This document shows positions 24,174 to 32,375 of a stretch of 64,000 bases of DNA, in pieces. How positions within the stretch are numbered: position 1 is the first letter of the stretch; each line of letters opens with the position of its first letter. The notes below the pieces were generated by a model. That model had not been told where the DNA came from. It made no database searches and saw only the letters and a program-made list of their open reading frames with translations. This stretch comes from CAVTWS01 sp963738445 (GTDB taxonomy: Bacteria > Actinomycetota > Acidimicrobiia > Acidimicrobiales > SHLQ01), in assembly GCA_963738445.1 (NCBI GenBank), contig CAVTWS010000023.1:248001-312000 (forward strand), in the 5' to 3' direction. A program made the position numbers and the translations under genes.

Positions 24174-25406
24174 TCAGGTGGTGAGGTCGAGGGCGCGGAG
24201 GCCCCGGATGACGAACGTGGGGTGGTACTCGGGCTCGGAGGCGAGGGCCAGGCCGGGGAAACGGGCGGCGAGCCCGGCCACGGCCACCTCCAGCTCCAGA
24301 CGGGCGAGCGGCGCGCCGACGCAGAAATGGATGCCCCCGCCGAATCCGATGTGTGCCGGGTCGCCCCGCCCGACGTCGAACCGGTCGGGCGTCCCGAATC
24401 GACGGGGGTCGCGCTGGCCGGACCCGAACAGCATCGCCACCTCGTCGCCGACTGCGAGCTCGTGGCCGGCGATCACCACACCCTCCTCCAGCACCCATCG
24501 TTCGAAGAGTTGGAGGGGGGAGTCGAATCGGAGCAGCTCCTCGACCGCGACCTTCGCCGGGACGTCGCCGGTCGTGAGTCGACGCCACTCGGCTGGGTGG
24601 TGCATGAGCGCCCGCATCCCGTTGCCGAGCGTGTTGACGGTGGCTTCGTGCCCGGCTTCGAGCAACACCATCGTGGTCGACACGATCTCCGGTCCGGTCA
24701 ACGTGTCGCCGTCGTCCTCGACCTGGCAGAGAGCCGAGACCAGCAGGTCGTCGGGAGACCGCCGCTTCTCGGCGATGAGCGCCTCGGTGTACTCGATGTA
24801 CTCGCCGGCCGCCCGGTTGGCGGCCTCCCGCACGTCGTCCGTGGTGGACAGCTCGTACATCTTGACGATGTTGTGGGACCAGTCGAGCAGCAGCTGGGTG
24901 TCGGATCGGGGGACGCCGAGCATGGAGCAGATCACGGCGACCGAGTAGGGCTGGGCGTAGTCGGCCAACAGGTCGAAGTGGCCGACGTCGGCGCAGCGAT
25001 CGAGCCGGTCGGTGGAGAACCCTTCGATGGTGGGTCTCAGGGAGGCCACCGCCCGGGGGGTGAAGACCTTGGAGACGAGCCGCCGGAGCCGGGTGTGGTC
25101 CGGTGGCTCGAGGCTGAGGAGCGACCACTGTTCGTGCTGGTGGAAGGCGCCCCAGCGGGGGTCGGGATCGGGCCGTCCGACCTCGGCATGGGTGTAGCGG
25201 TGGGTGTATCCCCGGCCCAGACGCCGATCGCGCAGCGTCTCGTGGATGTCGTCGAACCGGGTGAGGGTCCACTGCTTCGTTCGCGGGTCGAGGAAGCCCG
25301 GCGCGGCCTCCCGTAGAGCGGCGAGGGTCGGGTACGGGTCGGCGATGAAGGCCGGGTCGTCCACGTCGAAGCGGGCCACGGCGTCTTCGAGATCGATCTC
25401 GCTCAC
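24174..25406 (-). CDS. Cytochrome P450
   Basis: A 410-residue soluble P450. Signatures: the I-helix oxygen-binding motif LEAGHEATVN (about residues 247-256), ExxR in EELLR, and the haem loop FGGGIHFCVGAPLARLE with the axial Cys (about residue 352). The C-helix region SLEPPDHTRLRRLV is typical of actinobacterial class I enzymes that use ferredoxin. No ferredoxin or biosynthetic genes are adjacent, so the substrate is unknown. The GTG start at 25406 is supported by TACGAT 6 nt upstream. It converges with ygfZ. Confidence 0.96.
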   Translation of the reverse strand: MSEIDLEDAVARFDVDDPAFIADPYPTLAALREAAPGFLDPRTKQWTLTRFDDIHETLRDRRLGRGYTHRYTHAEVGRPDPDPRWGAFHQHEQWSLLSLEPPDHTRLRRLVSKVFTPRAVASLRPTIEGFSTDRLDRCADVGHFDLLADYAQPYSVAVICSMLGVPRSDTQLLLDWSHNIVKMYELSTTDDVREAANRAAGEYIEYTEALIAEKRRSPDDLLVSALCQVEDDGDTLTGPEIVSTTMVLLEAGHEATVNTLGNGMRALMHHPAEWRRLTTGDVPAKVAVEELLRFDSPLQLFERWVLEEGVVIAGHELAVGDEVAMLFGSGQRDPRRFGTPDRFDVGRGDPAHIGFGGGIHFCVGAPLARLELEVAVAGLAARFPGLALASEPEYHPTFVIRGLRALDLTT

Positions 25407-25412
25407 GCGCCG

Positions 25413-25418
25413 ATCGTA
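25413..25418 (-). promoter_or_regulatory. -10 element (TACGAT) for the P450 gene
   Basis: On the minus strand TACGAT ends 6 nt before the GTG start at 25406, another leaderless-type arrangement. It lies in the 27-bp gap after the sensor kinase gene. Confidence 0.45.
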
Positions 25419-25433
25419 ACGATCCCGGCCGGC

Positions 25434-26849
25434 TCAGGTGACGGCCGGTACCCCGACGGTGAGCCGGGCGCCGGCGCCGGGGTCGGAGCTGGCGTGAACG
25501 GTCCCGCCCATGGCGGTCGTGAGCTCGCGCACGATGGCGAGGCCGAGGCCGGACCCGTTCTCCTTGGCCTCGGGTCGCTGGCGGACGACGTACAGGCGCT
25601 CGAACACGTGCGGGAGATCATCGGCTGGGATGCCAGGCCCGTCGTCGGTGACGCTCACCCAGACGACACCTCGGTCGCGCTGCACCTCGACCTGCACCCG
25701 GGATTGGGCGAACCGGCAGGCGTTCTCGAGCAGGTTGCCGACGACCTGGGCGAACCGATCCGGGTCGATGTCGGCGACGAGGGGCGACCCTGCTTCGGTG
25801 GACCCACCCCCGACGCGCGTGTCGTCGACGGGCGACGCCCGGACGGCACGGGGCACCACGTCGACCATGAGGGACCGTTCCGAGGCTCGGTGCTCGAATC
25901 CGGAGGCGACGTCGGCCACCAGCTCGCCGACATCGGTCGGTCGTTTGTCGAGGGTGAAGCGGTGACTCTCCAGGCGCGCCAGATCGAGCAGGTCCAGCAC
26001 GAGCCGTTCCAATCGGCGGGACTCACCGAGTATCACGTCGGCCGCCCGCGCGGGATCGTCGACCGCGCCGTCGCTGATGGCCTCCGCATAGCCCCGGATC
26101 GACGTCAGGGGCGTGCGGAGATCGTGGGACACCGACAGCAGGAACTGCCGTTCCAGGGCTCGCGACCGTTCGAGACCTTCGGCCATCGAGTTGATCGCCC
26201 GCGACAGCTCCCCGACCTCGGTGCCGTCGTCGGTCGCGTGCGGCGGCACCCGGGCGGAGAGGTCGCCGCCGGCGATGCGGGCGGTGGTGTCCCGGGCCTC
26301 CCGGAGCGGCTCGGCCAGTCGCCGGGCGACGAGCACCGCGACGCCGACACCTACCAGCAGCGACCCCAGGCTGGCGACGAGGAACCAGCGCCCGGCCGGG
26401 CCGACGGAGGTCGAGACCTCGTCGGACAGCACGACCACCACCCGGGCCGGGCCGATCCGCGTGGCGGTGAGGGCCCACACCACGTCGCCTCGCCCACCAC
26501 TGGCGACCTGGCCGACCTCGATGGTGTCGTACGGGATCTCCTCGAGCGTGACGCCATCGGGCAGCTCGGCTCTCGTGATGGTGCCGTCGGGGTTCTGGAC
26601 GACCACCCCGGCGTCGCTCACCCGGAGCGCGGCAGCCACGGCCCGGAGCTGCCCACGCGCCGGGACGGCGCCTTCGGGGGCTCCCGGCAGGGCGGAGACC
26701 AGGTCGACGAGGCCGGTCACCTCCTCGGCCAATTGGTCGCGGCTGTGTTCGCGGGCGCTGAGCCGGTTGAGCAGCAAGGTCCCGAAGCCGACGACGACGA
26801 GCGTGGCCAGCACCGTTCCGGCGATCGCGAGGATGAGGCGGCGGCGCAT
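25434..26849 (-). CDS. Two-component sensor histidine kinase
   Basis: A 471-residue membrane kinase: helix 1 (about residues 4-27), an extracellular sensor region of about 120 residues, helix 2 (about 150-175, LVASLGSLLVGVGVAVLVA), a HAMP domain (RLAEPLREARDTTARIAGGDLSARV), the dimerisation domain with phospho-acceptor His in SVSHDLRTPLTSI, and the ATPase domain with N box NLLENACRFAQ, G1 DDGPGIP and G2 GSGLGLAIV. The signal is unknown. It begins 9 nt after the response-regulator stop, so the two form an operon. Confidence 0.96.
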   Translation of the reverse strand: MRRRLILAIAGTVLATLVVVGFGTLLLNRLSAREHSRDQLAEEVTGLVDLVSALPGAPEGAVPARGQLRAVAAALRVSDAGVVVQNPDGTITRAELPDGVTLEEIPYDTIEVGQVASGGRGDVVWALTATRIGPARVVVVLSDEVSTSVGPAGRWFLVASLGSLLVGVGVAVLVARRLAEPLREARDTTARIAGGDLSARVPPHATDDGTEVGELSRAINSMAEGLERSRALERQFLLSVSHDLRTPLTSIRGYAEAISDGAVDDPARAADVILGESRRLERLVLDLLDLARLESHRFTLDKRPTDVGELVADVASGFEHRASERSLMVDVVPRAVRASPVDDTRVGGGSTEAGSPLVADIDPDRFAQVVGNLLENACRFAQSRVQVEVQRDRGVVWVSVTDDGPGIPADDLPHVFERLYVVRQRPEAKENGSGLGLAIVRELTTAMGGTVHASSDPGAGARLTVGVPAVT

Positions 26850-26858
26850 GACGGCAGA

Positions 26859-27548
26859 TCAGTCCAGCCGGTATCCGGTGCCCCACACCGTGGTCAGGGC
26901 CAAGGCGTCGCCAAGCTTCTTGCGGAGCTGGCGGACATGGACATCGACCGTGCGTTCGTCGCCGACCCACGCGGGTCCCCAGACCCCGTCGAGGAGTTGA
27001 CGACGGCTGAGGGCCAGACCCCGGTGTTCGGCGAGATGGGCGAGGAGGTCGAACTCCCGGGCGGCCAGGGCCACGACCCGACCGCCGGCCCGAGCTTCAC
27101 GACGGCCGAGGTCGACCTCGATGGCCGTTCCGAGCTGGTACACGGGTGGTGCGGCCGTTCGCGACCCGGGGCCCTGGGCCCGGCGGAGGATGCCGCGGAT
27201 CCGGGCCATGAGCTCGCGCGGCGAGAACGGCTTCGTCACGTAGTCGTCGGCGCCGAGCTCGAGGCCGAGCACCCGGTCGATCTCGTCGTCACGAGCGGTC
27301 AGCATGACGACCGGCAGGTCGGAGTCGCGGCGGATGTGGCGGCAGATGTCCAACCCCGAGATGTCGCCCGGAAGGCCGATGTCGAGCACCGCCAGGTGGG
27401 GCGGATGTTCGGCGAGCAGCGCCAGCGCCCGGGCGCCGTCCGAGGCCTGGTACACGCGGTACCCCTCGCGGCGGAGGTAGCTGTCGACGAGGTCGGCGAT
27501 GTTCGGGTCGTCCTCGACCAGCAGGATCACCGTTTCCTCGTTCACCAT
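26859..27548 (-). CDS. OmpR/PhoB-family response regulator
   Basis: A 229-residue regulator. The receiver domain has the acidic pair in LLVEDDPNIADLV, phospho-acceptor Asp in AVLDIGLPG (about residue 56), Thr in MLTARDDEID and Lys in VTKPFSPRELMARI. The C-terminal winged helix ends TVDVHVRQLRKKLGDA ... TVWGTGYRLD, diagnostic of the OmpR family. The start is uncertain because the region just upstream repeats GGGTGAGATGGTGAG, offering several similar initiation sites; ATG 27548 is kept. The paired kinase follows. Confidence 0.95.
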   Translation of the reverse strand: MVNEETVILLVEDDPNIADLVDSYLRREGYRVYQASDGARALALLAEHPPHLAVLDIGLPGDISGLDICRHIRRDSDLPVVMLTARDDEIDRVLGLELGADDYVTKPFSPRELMARIRGILRRAQGPGSRTAAPPVYQLGTAIEVDLGRREARAGGRVVALAAREFDLLAHLAEHRGLALSRRQLLDGVWGPAWVGDERTVDVHVRQLRKKLGDALALTTVWGTGYRLD

Positions 27549-27607
27549 CTCACCATCTCACCCAGCTCACCATCTCACCCGCTTACCCAGCTCACCATCT
27601 CACCCAG
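27549..27607. repeat. Three copies of a 15-17-bp repeat at the response-regulator start
   Basis: CTCACCATCTCACCCAG occurs at 27549-27565, its first 15 bases at 27566-27580, and again in full at 27591-27607. On the coding strand each unit reads GGTGAGATGGTGAG, duplicating start-codon-like ATG/GTG triplets and the GGTGAG context in front of the response regulator. Confidence 0.85.
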
Positions 27608-27682
27608 TTCACCCGCGTACCCCGGGACCCGGGTCGGCCTGGTCCAGCGTCGCTCTAGCGCCCGTCGGCGCCAACCCGGAAC

Positions 27683-27702
27683 GTGTGAGGGAAGTGTGAG
27701 GG
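27683..27702. promoter_or_regulatory. Direct repeat GTGTGAGGG x2, 11-bp period (candidate OmpR-family site)
   Basis: GTGTGAGGG at 27683-27691 is repeated exactly at 27694-27702. Direct repeats one helical turn apart are the usual target of OmpR/PhoB dimers. The site lies about 135 bp upstream of the response regulator and about 55 bp upstream of trpC, so it could act on either. Confidence 0.4.
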
Positions 27703-27744
27703 TTTCGCGACGGGCGCAACCGCGGAAGCGTGACCGGGTCGGGC

Positions 27745-27750
27745 CAGACT
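27745..27750 (+). promoter_or_regulatory. -10-like element (CAGACT) for trpC
   Basis: CAGACT ends 7 nt before the trpC GTG at 27758, the same spacing as the TAnnnT boxes elsewhere but with C in place of the first T. Confidence 0.35.
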
Positions 27751-27757
27751 GGCGGCC

Positions 27758-28534
27758 GTGACGTACCTGGATCGCATCCTGGAGGCCCATCGGGCGCGCG
27801 CGGCGGTCGATCCTCGACGACTCGACGTCCTGGTCGAGCGGGCCCGGGCGACGCCACCGGGGCGCGATTTCCGAGGCGCGCTGATGGCGTCCGCCGAGCT
27901 GGCCGTCATCGCGGAGATCAAACGCCGATCTCCGTCGAAGGGCGACCTGGCGGTGTCCCTCGATCCGGCCGAGACCGCCATGGCATACGTCGCCGGCGGT
28001 GCCGCGTGCCTGTCGGTGCTGACCGACGAGGACCATTTCGGAGGCTCGGCCGCCGACCTGGCGGCCGCCCGGGCCGCGGTGCGGGTGCCGGTCATCCGCA
28101 AGGACTTCACCGTCGACGCCCGCGACGTCTGCGACGCCCGGATCATGGGCGCCGACTGTGTGCTGCTGATCGTCGCCGCGCTCGATGATGCCGAGCTGCT
28201 CGACTTCGCCTCCCTGGCCCGGGAGCTAGGGCTTGATGCGCTGGTCGAGACCCACGACGAAGCCGAGGTCGAGCGGGCCTTGGCGGCGGGCGCGGACCTC
28301 GTCGGCGTCAATCAGCGCGACCTGATCACCTTCCAGGTCGACCAGGAGCGGGCTGTGCGGGTCGCGGCGGCGCTGCCCGACGGCGTCGTGCGGGTCGCCG
28401 AGAGCGGCGTTCGCGACGCCCACGACGCCCGGATCCTCGCCGATGCCGGCTACCACGCCGTCCTGGTCGGGGAGTCGGTGGTCACCAGTGACGACCGGGC
28501 CGCCGCCGTGGCTGCGCTGCGGGTGCGCCGCTGA
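27758..28534 (+). CDS. trpC: Indole-3-glycerol phosphate synthase
   Basis: A 258-residue TIM-barrel enzyme that closes the indole ring from CdRP. Conserved elements: AEIKRRSPSKG with the catalytic Lys, LTDEDHFGGS, VIRKDFTVD with the second Lys, the strand ending VGVNQRDL, and AESGV. It opens the trpC-trpF-trpB-trpA cluster. trpE lies 4.6 kb upstream, separated by minus-strand genes, and trpD is absent from the window. Confidence 0.97.
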   Translation: MTYLDRILEAHRARAAVDPRRLDVLVERARATPPGRDFRGALMASAELAVIAEIKRRSPSKGDLAVSLDPAETAMAYVAGGAACLSVLTDEDHFGGSAADLAAARAAVRVPVIRKDFTVDARDVCDARIMGADCVLLIVAALDDAELLDFASLARELGLDALVETHDEAEVERALAAGADLVGVNQRDLITFQVDQERAVRVAAALPDGVVRVAESGVRDAHDARILADAGYHAVLVGESVVTSDDRAAAVAALRVRR

Positions 28535-28631
28535 CGTCGGTCCCGGCACGCGGTTCGGAGGGTCGCCGTCGAGCCAGACGCGCCGGGTCGTCCCCTTCGG
28601 GAAATACCTCCGGACGGCCGGGTGGGGACGG

Positions 28632-28637
28632 TAGGGT
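28632..28637 (+). promoter_or_regulatory. -10 element (TAGGGT) for trpF-trpB
   Basis: TAGGGT ends 6 nt before the trpF GTG at 28644, within the 109-bp gap after trpC. It suggests that trpF-trpB-trpA has its own leaderless transcript. Confidence 0.45.
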
Positions 28638-28643
28638 CCCGAC

Positions 28644-29306
28644 GTGTTCGTGAAGATCTGCGGCATCACCAACGAGGACGACGCCTTGTTGTGCGTGGTG
28701 CTCGGTGCCGACGCCGTCGGCTTCGTCTTTGCGCCCTCGTCGCGCCAGATCGCGCCGGCTCGGGTCCACGACATCGTGCGACGTCTCCCGCCGGAGATCC
28801 TTCCGGTCGGGGTGTTCCGCAACGAGGCCCGGCAGCGGGTCGTCGAACTGGTCCACCAGACGGGGGTGAAGGCGGCCCAGCTCCACGGGAGCGAGACCGC
28901 CGAGGACACCCGCTGGATCCGCGAGCGGGTCCCGATGGTCATCAAGGCGTTCCCGGCGGGGGACTACCGCCTCGACCGCCTGGGCGACTACGGCGCCGAT
29001 GCCGTGCTGCTCGACTCACCGACTCCGGGCTCGGGGCAGGTGTTCGACTGGTCGCTGGCCGAGGGCGCGCCCGACGGCGGCCGCGTCATCCTCGCCGGTG
29101 GGCTGGCGCCGGACAACGTCGCCGACGCCATCGCCCGGGTGCGACCGTGGGGGGTCGACGTGTCGAGCGGCGTGGAGCGCGAACCGGGGTACAAGGACCC
29201 GCGCAAGTTGCGAGCGTTCATCGCCAACGCCCGGGCCGCCGAGCCGGCCCCCTACCGTGGCCGCGAGGACTCCGGCTTCTATGACTGGGAAGAGGAAGAG
29301 CTGTGA
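28644..29306 (+). CDS. trpF: Phosphoribosylanthranilate isomerase
   Basis: A 220-residue TIM barrel. KICGIT at the start carries the catalytic Cys; GFVFAPSSRQI, VGVFRN, VKAAQLHGSE, LLDSPTPGSGQVFDW (general acid Asp), ILAGGLAPDNV and GVDVSSGVEREPGYKDPRKL follow in the family order. The Asp/Glu-rich C-terminal tail (EDSGFYDWEEEEL) is extra. The stop overlaps the trpB GTG (GTGA), indicating coupled translation. Confidence 0.97.
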   Translation: MFVKICGITNEDDALLCVVLGADAVGFVFAPSSRQIAPARVHDIVRRLPPEILPVGVFRNEARQRVVELVHQTGVKAAQLHGSETAEDTRWIRERVPMVIKAFPAGDYRLDRLGDYGADAVLLDSPTPGSGQVFDWSLAEGAPDGGRVILAGGLAPDNVADAIARVRPWGVDVSSGVEREPGYKDPRKLRAFIANARAAEPAPYRGREDSGFYDWEEEEL

Positions 29307-30475
29307 CGCGATCCGCTGCGAGTGCGATGGGTGAGCCCACGCCCGAGGGTCGATTCGGCGAGTTCGGTGGCCGGTTCGTCCCCGAGACGCTGGTGCCGGC
29401 GTGCCAGGAGCTCGAGCTGGCCTTCCGGGCCGCGTGGGTCGATCCCGATTTCCGGGCCGAGCTCGACGGGTACCTGGCCGACTACGCCGGTCGCCCGTCG
29501 CCGCTCACCGAATGCCACCGCCTGTCCGAGGAGCTGGGTTGTCGGCTGCTGCTCAAACGTGAGGACCTCAACCACACCGGTTCGCACAAGATCAACAACG
29601 TGCTGGGCCAGGCGTTGCTGGCTCGCCGCATGGGCAAGCAGCGCATCGTCGCCGAGACGGGGGCGGGCCAGCACGGCGTGGCCAGCGCGACCGCGGCGGC
29701 GCTGTTCGGCATGGAGTGCGTCGTCTACATGGGCGCCGTCGACATGCAGCGCCAGTCGCTCAACGTGTTCCGCATGCGCCTGCTGGGCGCGGAGGTGCGA
29801 TCGGCGGAATCGGGCAGCCGCACGCTGAAGGACGCCATCAACGAGGCCATGCGGGACTGGGTGGCGACGGTGGAGACCTCCCACTACTGCCTGGGTTCGG
29901 TGATGGGCCCGCACCCTTACCCCTGGATGGTGCGCGAGTTCCACCGGGTCATCGGCGACGAAGCCCGACGCCAGTGCCTGGCGCTCACCGGGGCGGATCC
30001 CGACGTCGTGGTGGCGTGCGTCGGTGGCGGCTCCAACGCGGCGGGGATCTTCGCCGGCTTCGTCGACGCCGGGTCCGACCTCGTCGGGGTCGAGCCGGCC
30101 GGTGGTGCCGCCGTGGGCCGGGGCGTGCCAGGGGTGGTGCACGGTTCCCGCTCGTTCCTCCTGCAGGACGAGTTCGGGCAGGTCCAGGAGGCGCATTCGA
30201 TCAGCGCCGGTCTCGACTACCCGGGCATCGGTCCCGAGCATTCGTACCTGGCCACGATCGGGCGCGCTCGCTACGAGGCCGTGACCGACGCCGAGGTGAT
30301 CGACGCGTTCCAGTTGCTGTCGCGCACTGAGGGCATCATCCCCGCCCTGGAGCCGGCCCATGCGTTGGCGTGGGTGAGCCGGGAACGGGCGTCGCTCGCC
30401 GGGCGCACGGTGCTCCTCAACCTCTCCGGCCGTGGCGACAAAGACGTGGCCCAGATGATGGAGATCCTCGGGTGA
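29303..30475 (+). CDS. trpB: Tryptophan synthase beta subunit
   Basis: A 390-residue PLP enzyme that condenses indole with serine. GRFGEFGGRFVPETL opens the protein; the PLP Lys is in LNHTGSHKINN (about residue 95); AETGAGQHGVA, the GGGSNA phosphate loop and GLDYPGIGPEHS are all present. It is the TrpB1 type that pairs with TrpA, encoded next. Its last 34 bp, including the stop, are duplicated 62 bp downstream. Confidence 0.97.
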   Translation: MTRSAASAMGEPTPEGRFGEFGGRFVPETLVPACQELELAFRAAWVDPDFRAELDGYLADYAGRPSPLTECHRLSEELGCRLLLKREDLNHTGSHKINNVLGQALLARRMGKQRIVAETGAGQHGVASATAAALFGMECVVYMGAVDMQRQSLNVFRMRLLGAEVRSAESGSRTLKDAINEAMRDWVATVETSHYCLGSVMGPHPYPWMVREFHRVIGDEARRQCLALTGADPDVVVACVGGGSNAAGIFAGFVDAGSDLVGVEPAGGAAVGRGVPGVVHGSRSFLLQDEFGQVQEAHSISAGLDYPGIGPEHSYLATIGRARYEAVTDAEVIDAFQLLSRTEGIIPALEPAHALAWVSRERASLAGRTVLLNLSGRGDKDVAQMMEILG

Positions 30476-30538
30476 GTGGCGTCGACGCGGGACCGGCCAG
30501 CACGGACGTGGCCCAAATGATGGAGATCCTCGGATGAG
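30443..30538 (+). repeat. Duplicated 3' end of trpB in front of trpA, with an embedded 21-codon mini-ORF
   Basis: The 34 bp at 30443-30476 recur at 30505-30538 with two G-to-A differences. The second difference creates the ATG of trpA (30534), and the copied GGAG (30522-30525) becomes its ribosome site 8 nt upstream. Between the copies, a GTG at 30472 (in the ATGA/GTGA style) opens a 21-codon ORF. That ORF reads through copy 2 in the original trpB frame (DVAQMMEILG) and stops at 30535-30537, overlapping the trpA start. Confidence 0.85.
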
Positions 30539-31337
30539 CGTCGTCCTGTCGACCCACGTGCCTGGCCGGCTCGAGGTCGCCCTGCGTTCGGCTCGCGACG
30601 GGGGCCGGAAGTTGCTGGTGCCGTACATCACCGGCGGGTTGGATGTCGGCGGTGCCAGTTGGCTCGACAACGTCCGGGCGGCGGCGGCGAACGGCGCCGA
30701 CGCCATCGAGATCGGTATCCCGTTCTCCGACCCCGTGATGGACGGTCCCACCATCCAGGCCGCGAACGACCTCGCCCTGGCCGCCGGGGTCACCCCGTTC
30801 ACGGTGCTGGATCAACTGCGCGATGTCGACATCGACCTGCCGCTGGCGGTGATGACGTACTACAACATCGCGCACCACGCCGGCGTCGAACGGTTCGCCG
30901 CCTCGCTGGCCGCAGCTGGCGTCTCGGCGGCGATCCTGCCGGACGCTCCGTTGGAAGAGATCGGTCCCTGGGCGGACGCCGCGGATGCGGCCGGTGTCGA
31001 GTCGGTGCTGCTGGCCGCGCCGACCAGCCCCGACGAGCGGCTGCCTCGGATCTGCGCCCGATCGCGCGGGTTCGTGTACGCGGTGGGTCTGCTCGGGATC
31101 ACCGGTGCGCGCGCCGAGCTCGCCGACAGCGCCCGCACCATCGCCCGCCGCCTCAAGGGGGTGACCGACCTTCCGGTTTTGGTCGGTGTCGGCATCGGTA
31201 CACCAGCCGCCGCCGCGGAAGCGTGCCGCGATGCCGACGGCGTGATCGTGGGCTCGGCGATCGTGCAGACCATCCTCGATGGTGGCGGACCGGACGGTGT
31301 CGGCCGGCTGGTGGCGTCGTTCCGGGCCGCCATCTGA
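30534..31337 (+). CDS. trpA: Tryptophan synthase alpha subunit
   Basis: A 267-residue TIM barrel that cleaves indole-3-glycerol phosphate and channels indole to TrpB. Catalytic Glu in AIEIGIPFSDPVMDGPTIQAA and catalytic Asp region LPDAPLEE are present, followed by VGLLGITGARAEL and VGVGIGTPAAAA. The usual Tyr/Thr-Gly 'GVTG' loop reads LGITGAR, as expected. The start ATG 30534 was created within a duplicated copy of the trpB tail, which also supplies GGAG. Confidence 0.96.
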   Translation: MSVVLSTHVPGRLEVALRSARDGGRKLLVPYITGGLDVGGASWLDNVRAAAANGADAIEIGIPFSDPVMDGPTIQAANDLALAAGVTPFTVLDQLRDVDIDLPLAVMTYYNIAHHAGVERFAASLAAAGVSAAILPDAPLEEIGPWADAADAAGVESVLLAAPTSPDERLPRICARSRGFVYAVGLLGITGARAELADSARTIARRLKGVTDLPVLVGVGIGTPAAAAEACRDADGVIVGSAIVQTILDGGGPDGVGRLVASFRAAI

Positions 31338-31552
31338 GTGCCGCAAATCGCCCATTGGTGCCGATGTGATTTGTGTCGGAGGGTGCGTCTCGACGGAGTC
31401 AGGCCATTTTTCAAGCCTGAGCGAGCATTCCGGGCCCGAGAATGCTTGACTTGAGCTGCGATTTCGAGTCGCGTGTCATTTGGTTCGGTCGGTTCGCCCT
31501 GAAGTCCAGGGCCATGCCTCACGGCACCGGCCAACACTGAGGAGCAGGAATC
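31338..31552 (+). promoter_or_regulatory. Intergenic region with stem-loops before the HU gene
   Basis: There is no gene here. A stem TCAGGC/GCCTGA with a T-rich loop (about 31399-31420) may terminate the trp transcript. An inverted repeat AGCATTC (31424-31430) / GAATGCT (31440-31446) overlaps a -35-like TTGACT (31446-31451). The HU ribosome site is GAGGAG just before the ATG. The region is noticeably less GC-rich than its surroundings. Confidence 0.4.
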
Positions 31553-31825
31553 ATGACCAAGGCTGAGCTGGTTGCCGCCATCGCCCAAGAGACCGGTGTG
31601 TCCCAGAAGGATGCTGGCGCCTGCCTCGACGCCCTGTTCTCCGTGGTGTCCAAGGAGGTCAAGGGTGGTGGCGAGGTCTCGGTGCCTGGCTGGATCAAGT
31701 TCTCGCGGGTCGAGCGCAAGGCTCGTACCGCCCGCAATCCCCAGACCGGCGAGCCGATCAACGTCGCCGCTTCGAAGTCGGTCAAGGTGGCCGCAGGGAG
31801 CAAGTTGAAGGCTGCCGTCAAGTAA
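31553..31825 (+). CDS. hup: HU-family DNA-binding protein
   Basis: A 90-residue nucleoid protein: MTKAELVAAIAQETGVSQKDAGACLDALFSVV forms the dimerisation helices, and the DNA-binding arm has RKARTARNPQTGEPINVAASKSVKVAAGSKLKAAV. The arm normally carries GRNP; here it is ARNPQTG, still typical. It lacks the long Lys/Ala tail of mycobacterial HupB; a separate protein at 18863 carries such a tail. Confidence 0.95.
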   Translation: MTKAELVAAIAQETGVSQKDAGACLDALFSVVSKEVKGGGEVSVPGWIKFSRVERKARTARNPQTGEPINVAASKSVKVAAGSKLKAAVK

Positions 31826-31913
31826 CGACCGAACCCGGTGGGTGGGGTTCGCCGTCCTGGTGGCCCCACCCCAACGGGTCGTGTGCAACGACAACGGGAG
31901 GAAGCACCCGCGC

Positions 31914-32375
31914 ATGGGAACACCAACCATCGGCACAGGCGCGCCTGAGTTCACGCTCACGGACCAACACGGTGACGAGCGGTCGCTGTCCGGGTACCGA
32001 GGCAGCAAGGTGCTCGTCTACTTCTACCCCCGAGCGGAGACCCCGGGGTGCACCACCCAGGCGTGCCTGCTCCGAGACATCGCCGGGCAGGTGGGCGACA
32101 CCGTGATCATCGGGATCAGCCCCGATCAGCCGGCCAAGCTGGGGCGGTTCGACGAGAAGTACGGGCTGGGCTTCCCGCTCCTGTCCGATCCCGATCACGC
32201 GGTGGCCGAGGCGTACGGCGCCTGGGGCACCAAGAAGCTCTACGGCAAGGAGAGTCAGGGCATCATCCGCTCGGCGTTCCTCATCGACGAAGCCGGCCGC
32301 ATCGAGCAGGCCTGGCCCAAGATCAGCCCGAAGGACACTCCCGTCCGCCTGCTCGACGCCCTCGGGGTCGGATGA
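31914..32375 (+). CDS. bcp: Thioredoxin-dependent peroxiredoxin, BCP/PrxQ type
   Basis: A 153-residue peroxidase for hydroperoxides. The active site TPGCTTQACLLRD has the peroxidatic Cys and, five residues on, the resolving Cys of the PrxQ subgroup. VLVYFYPRAETPG, GISPDQPAKLGRFDEKYGL and FPLLSDPDHAVAEAYGAWG match the family. ATG 31914 follows GGGAGGA. The stop overlaps the fabZ start (ATGA). Confidence 0.95.
   Translation: MGTPTIGTGAPEFTLTDQHGDERSLSGYRGSKVLVYFYPRAETPGCTTQACLLRDIAGQVGDTVIIGISPDQPAKLGRFDEKYGLGFPLLSDPDHAVAEAYGAWGTKKLYGKESQGIIRSAFLIDEAGRIEQAWPKISPKDTPVRLLDALGVG

Noticed and set aside
25494..27761. A 755-codon plus-strand open frame
   Set aside because: Antisense to the sensor kinase and response regulator; its composition is that of a GC-rich shadow frame.
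31446..31480. Classic -35/-10 promoter for HU
   Set aside because: TTGACT is a good -35, but no acceptable -10 lies 16-18 bp downstream, so I did not list a discrete promoter.
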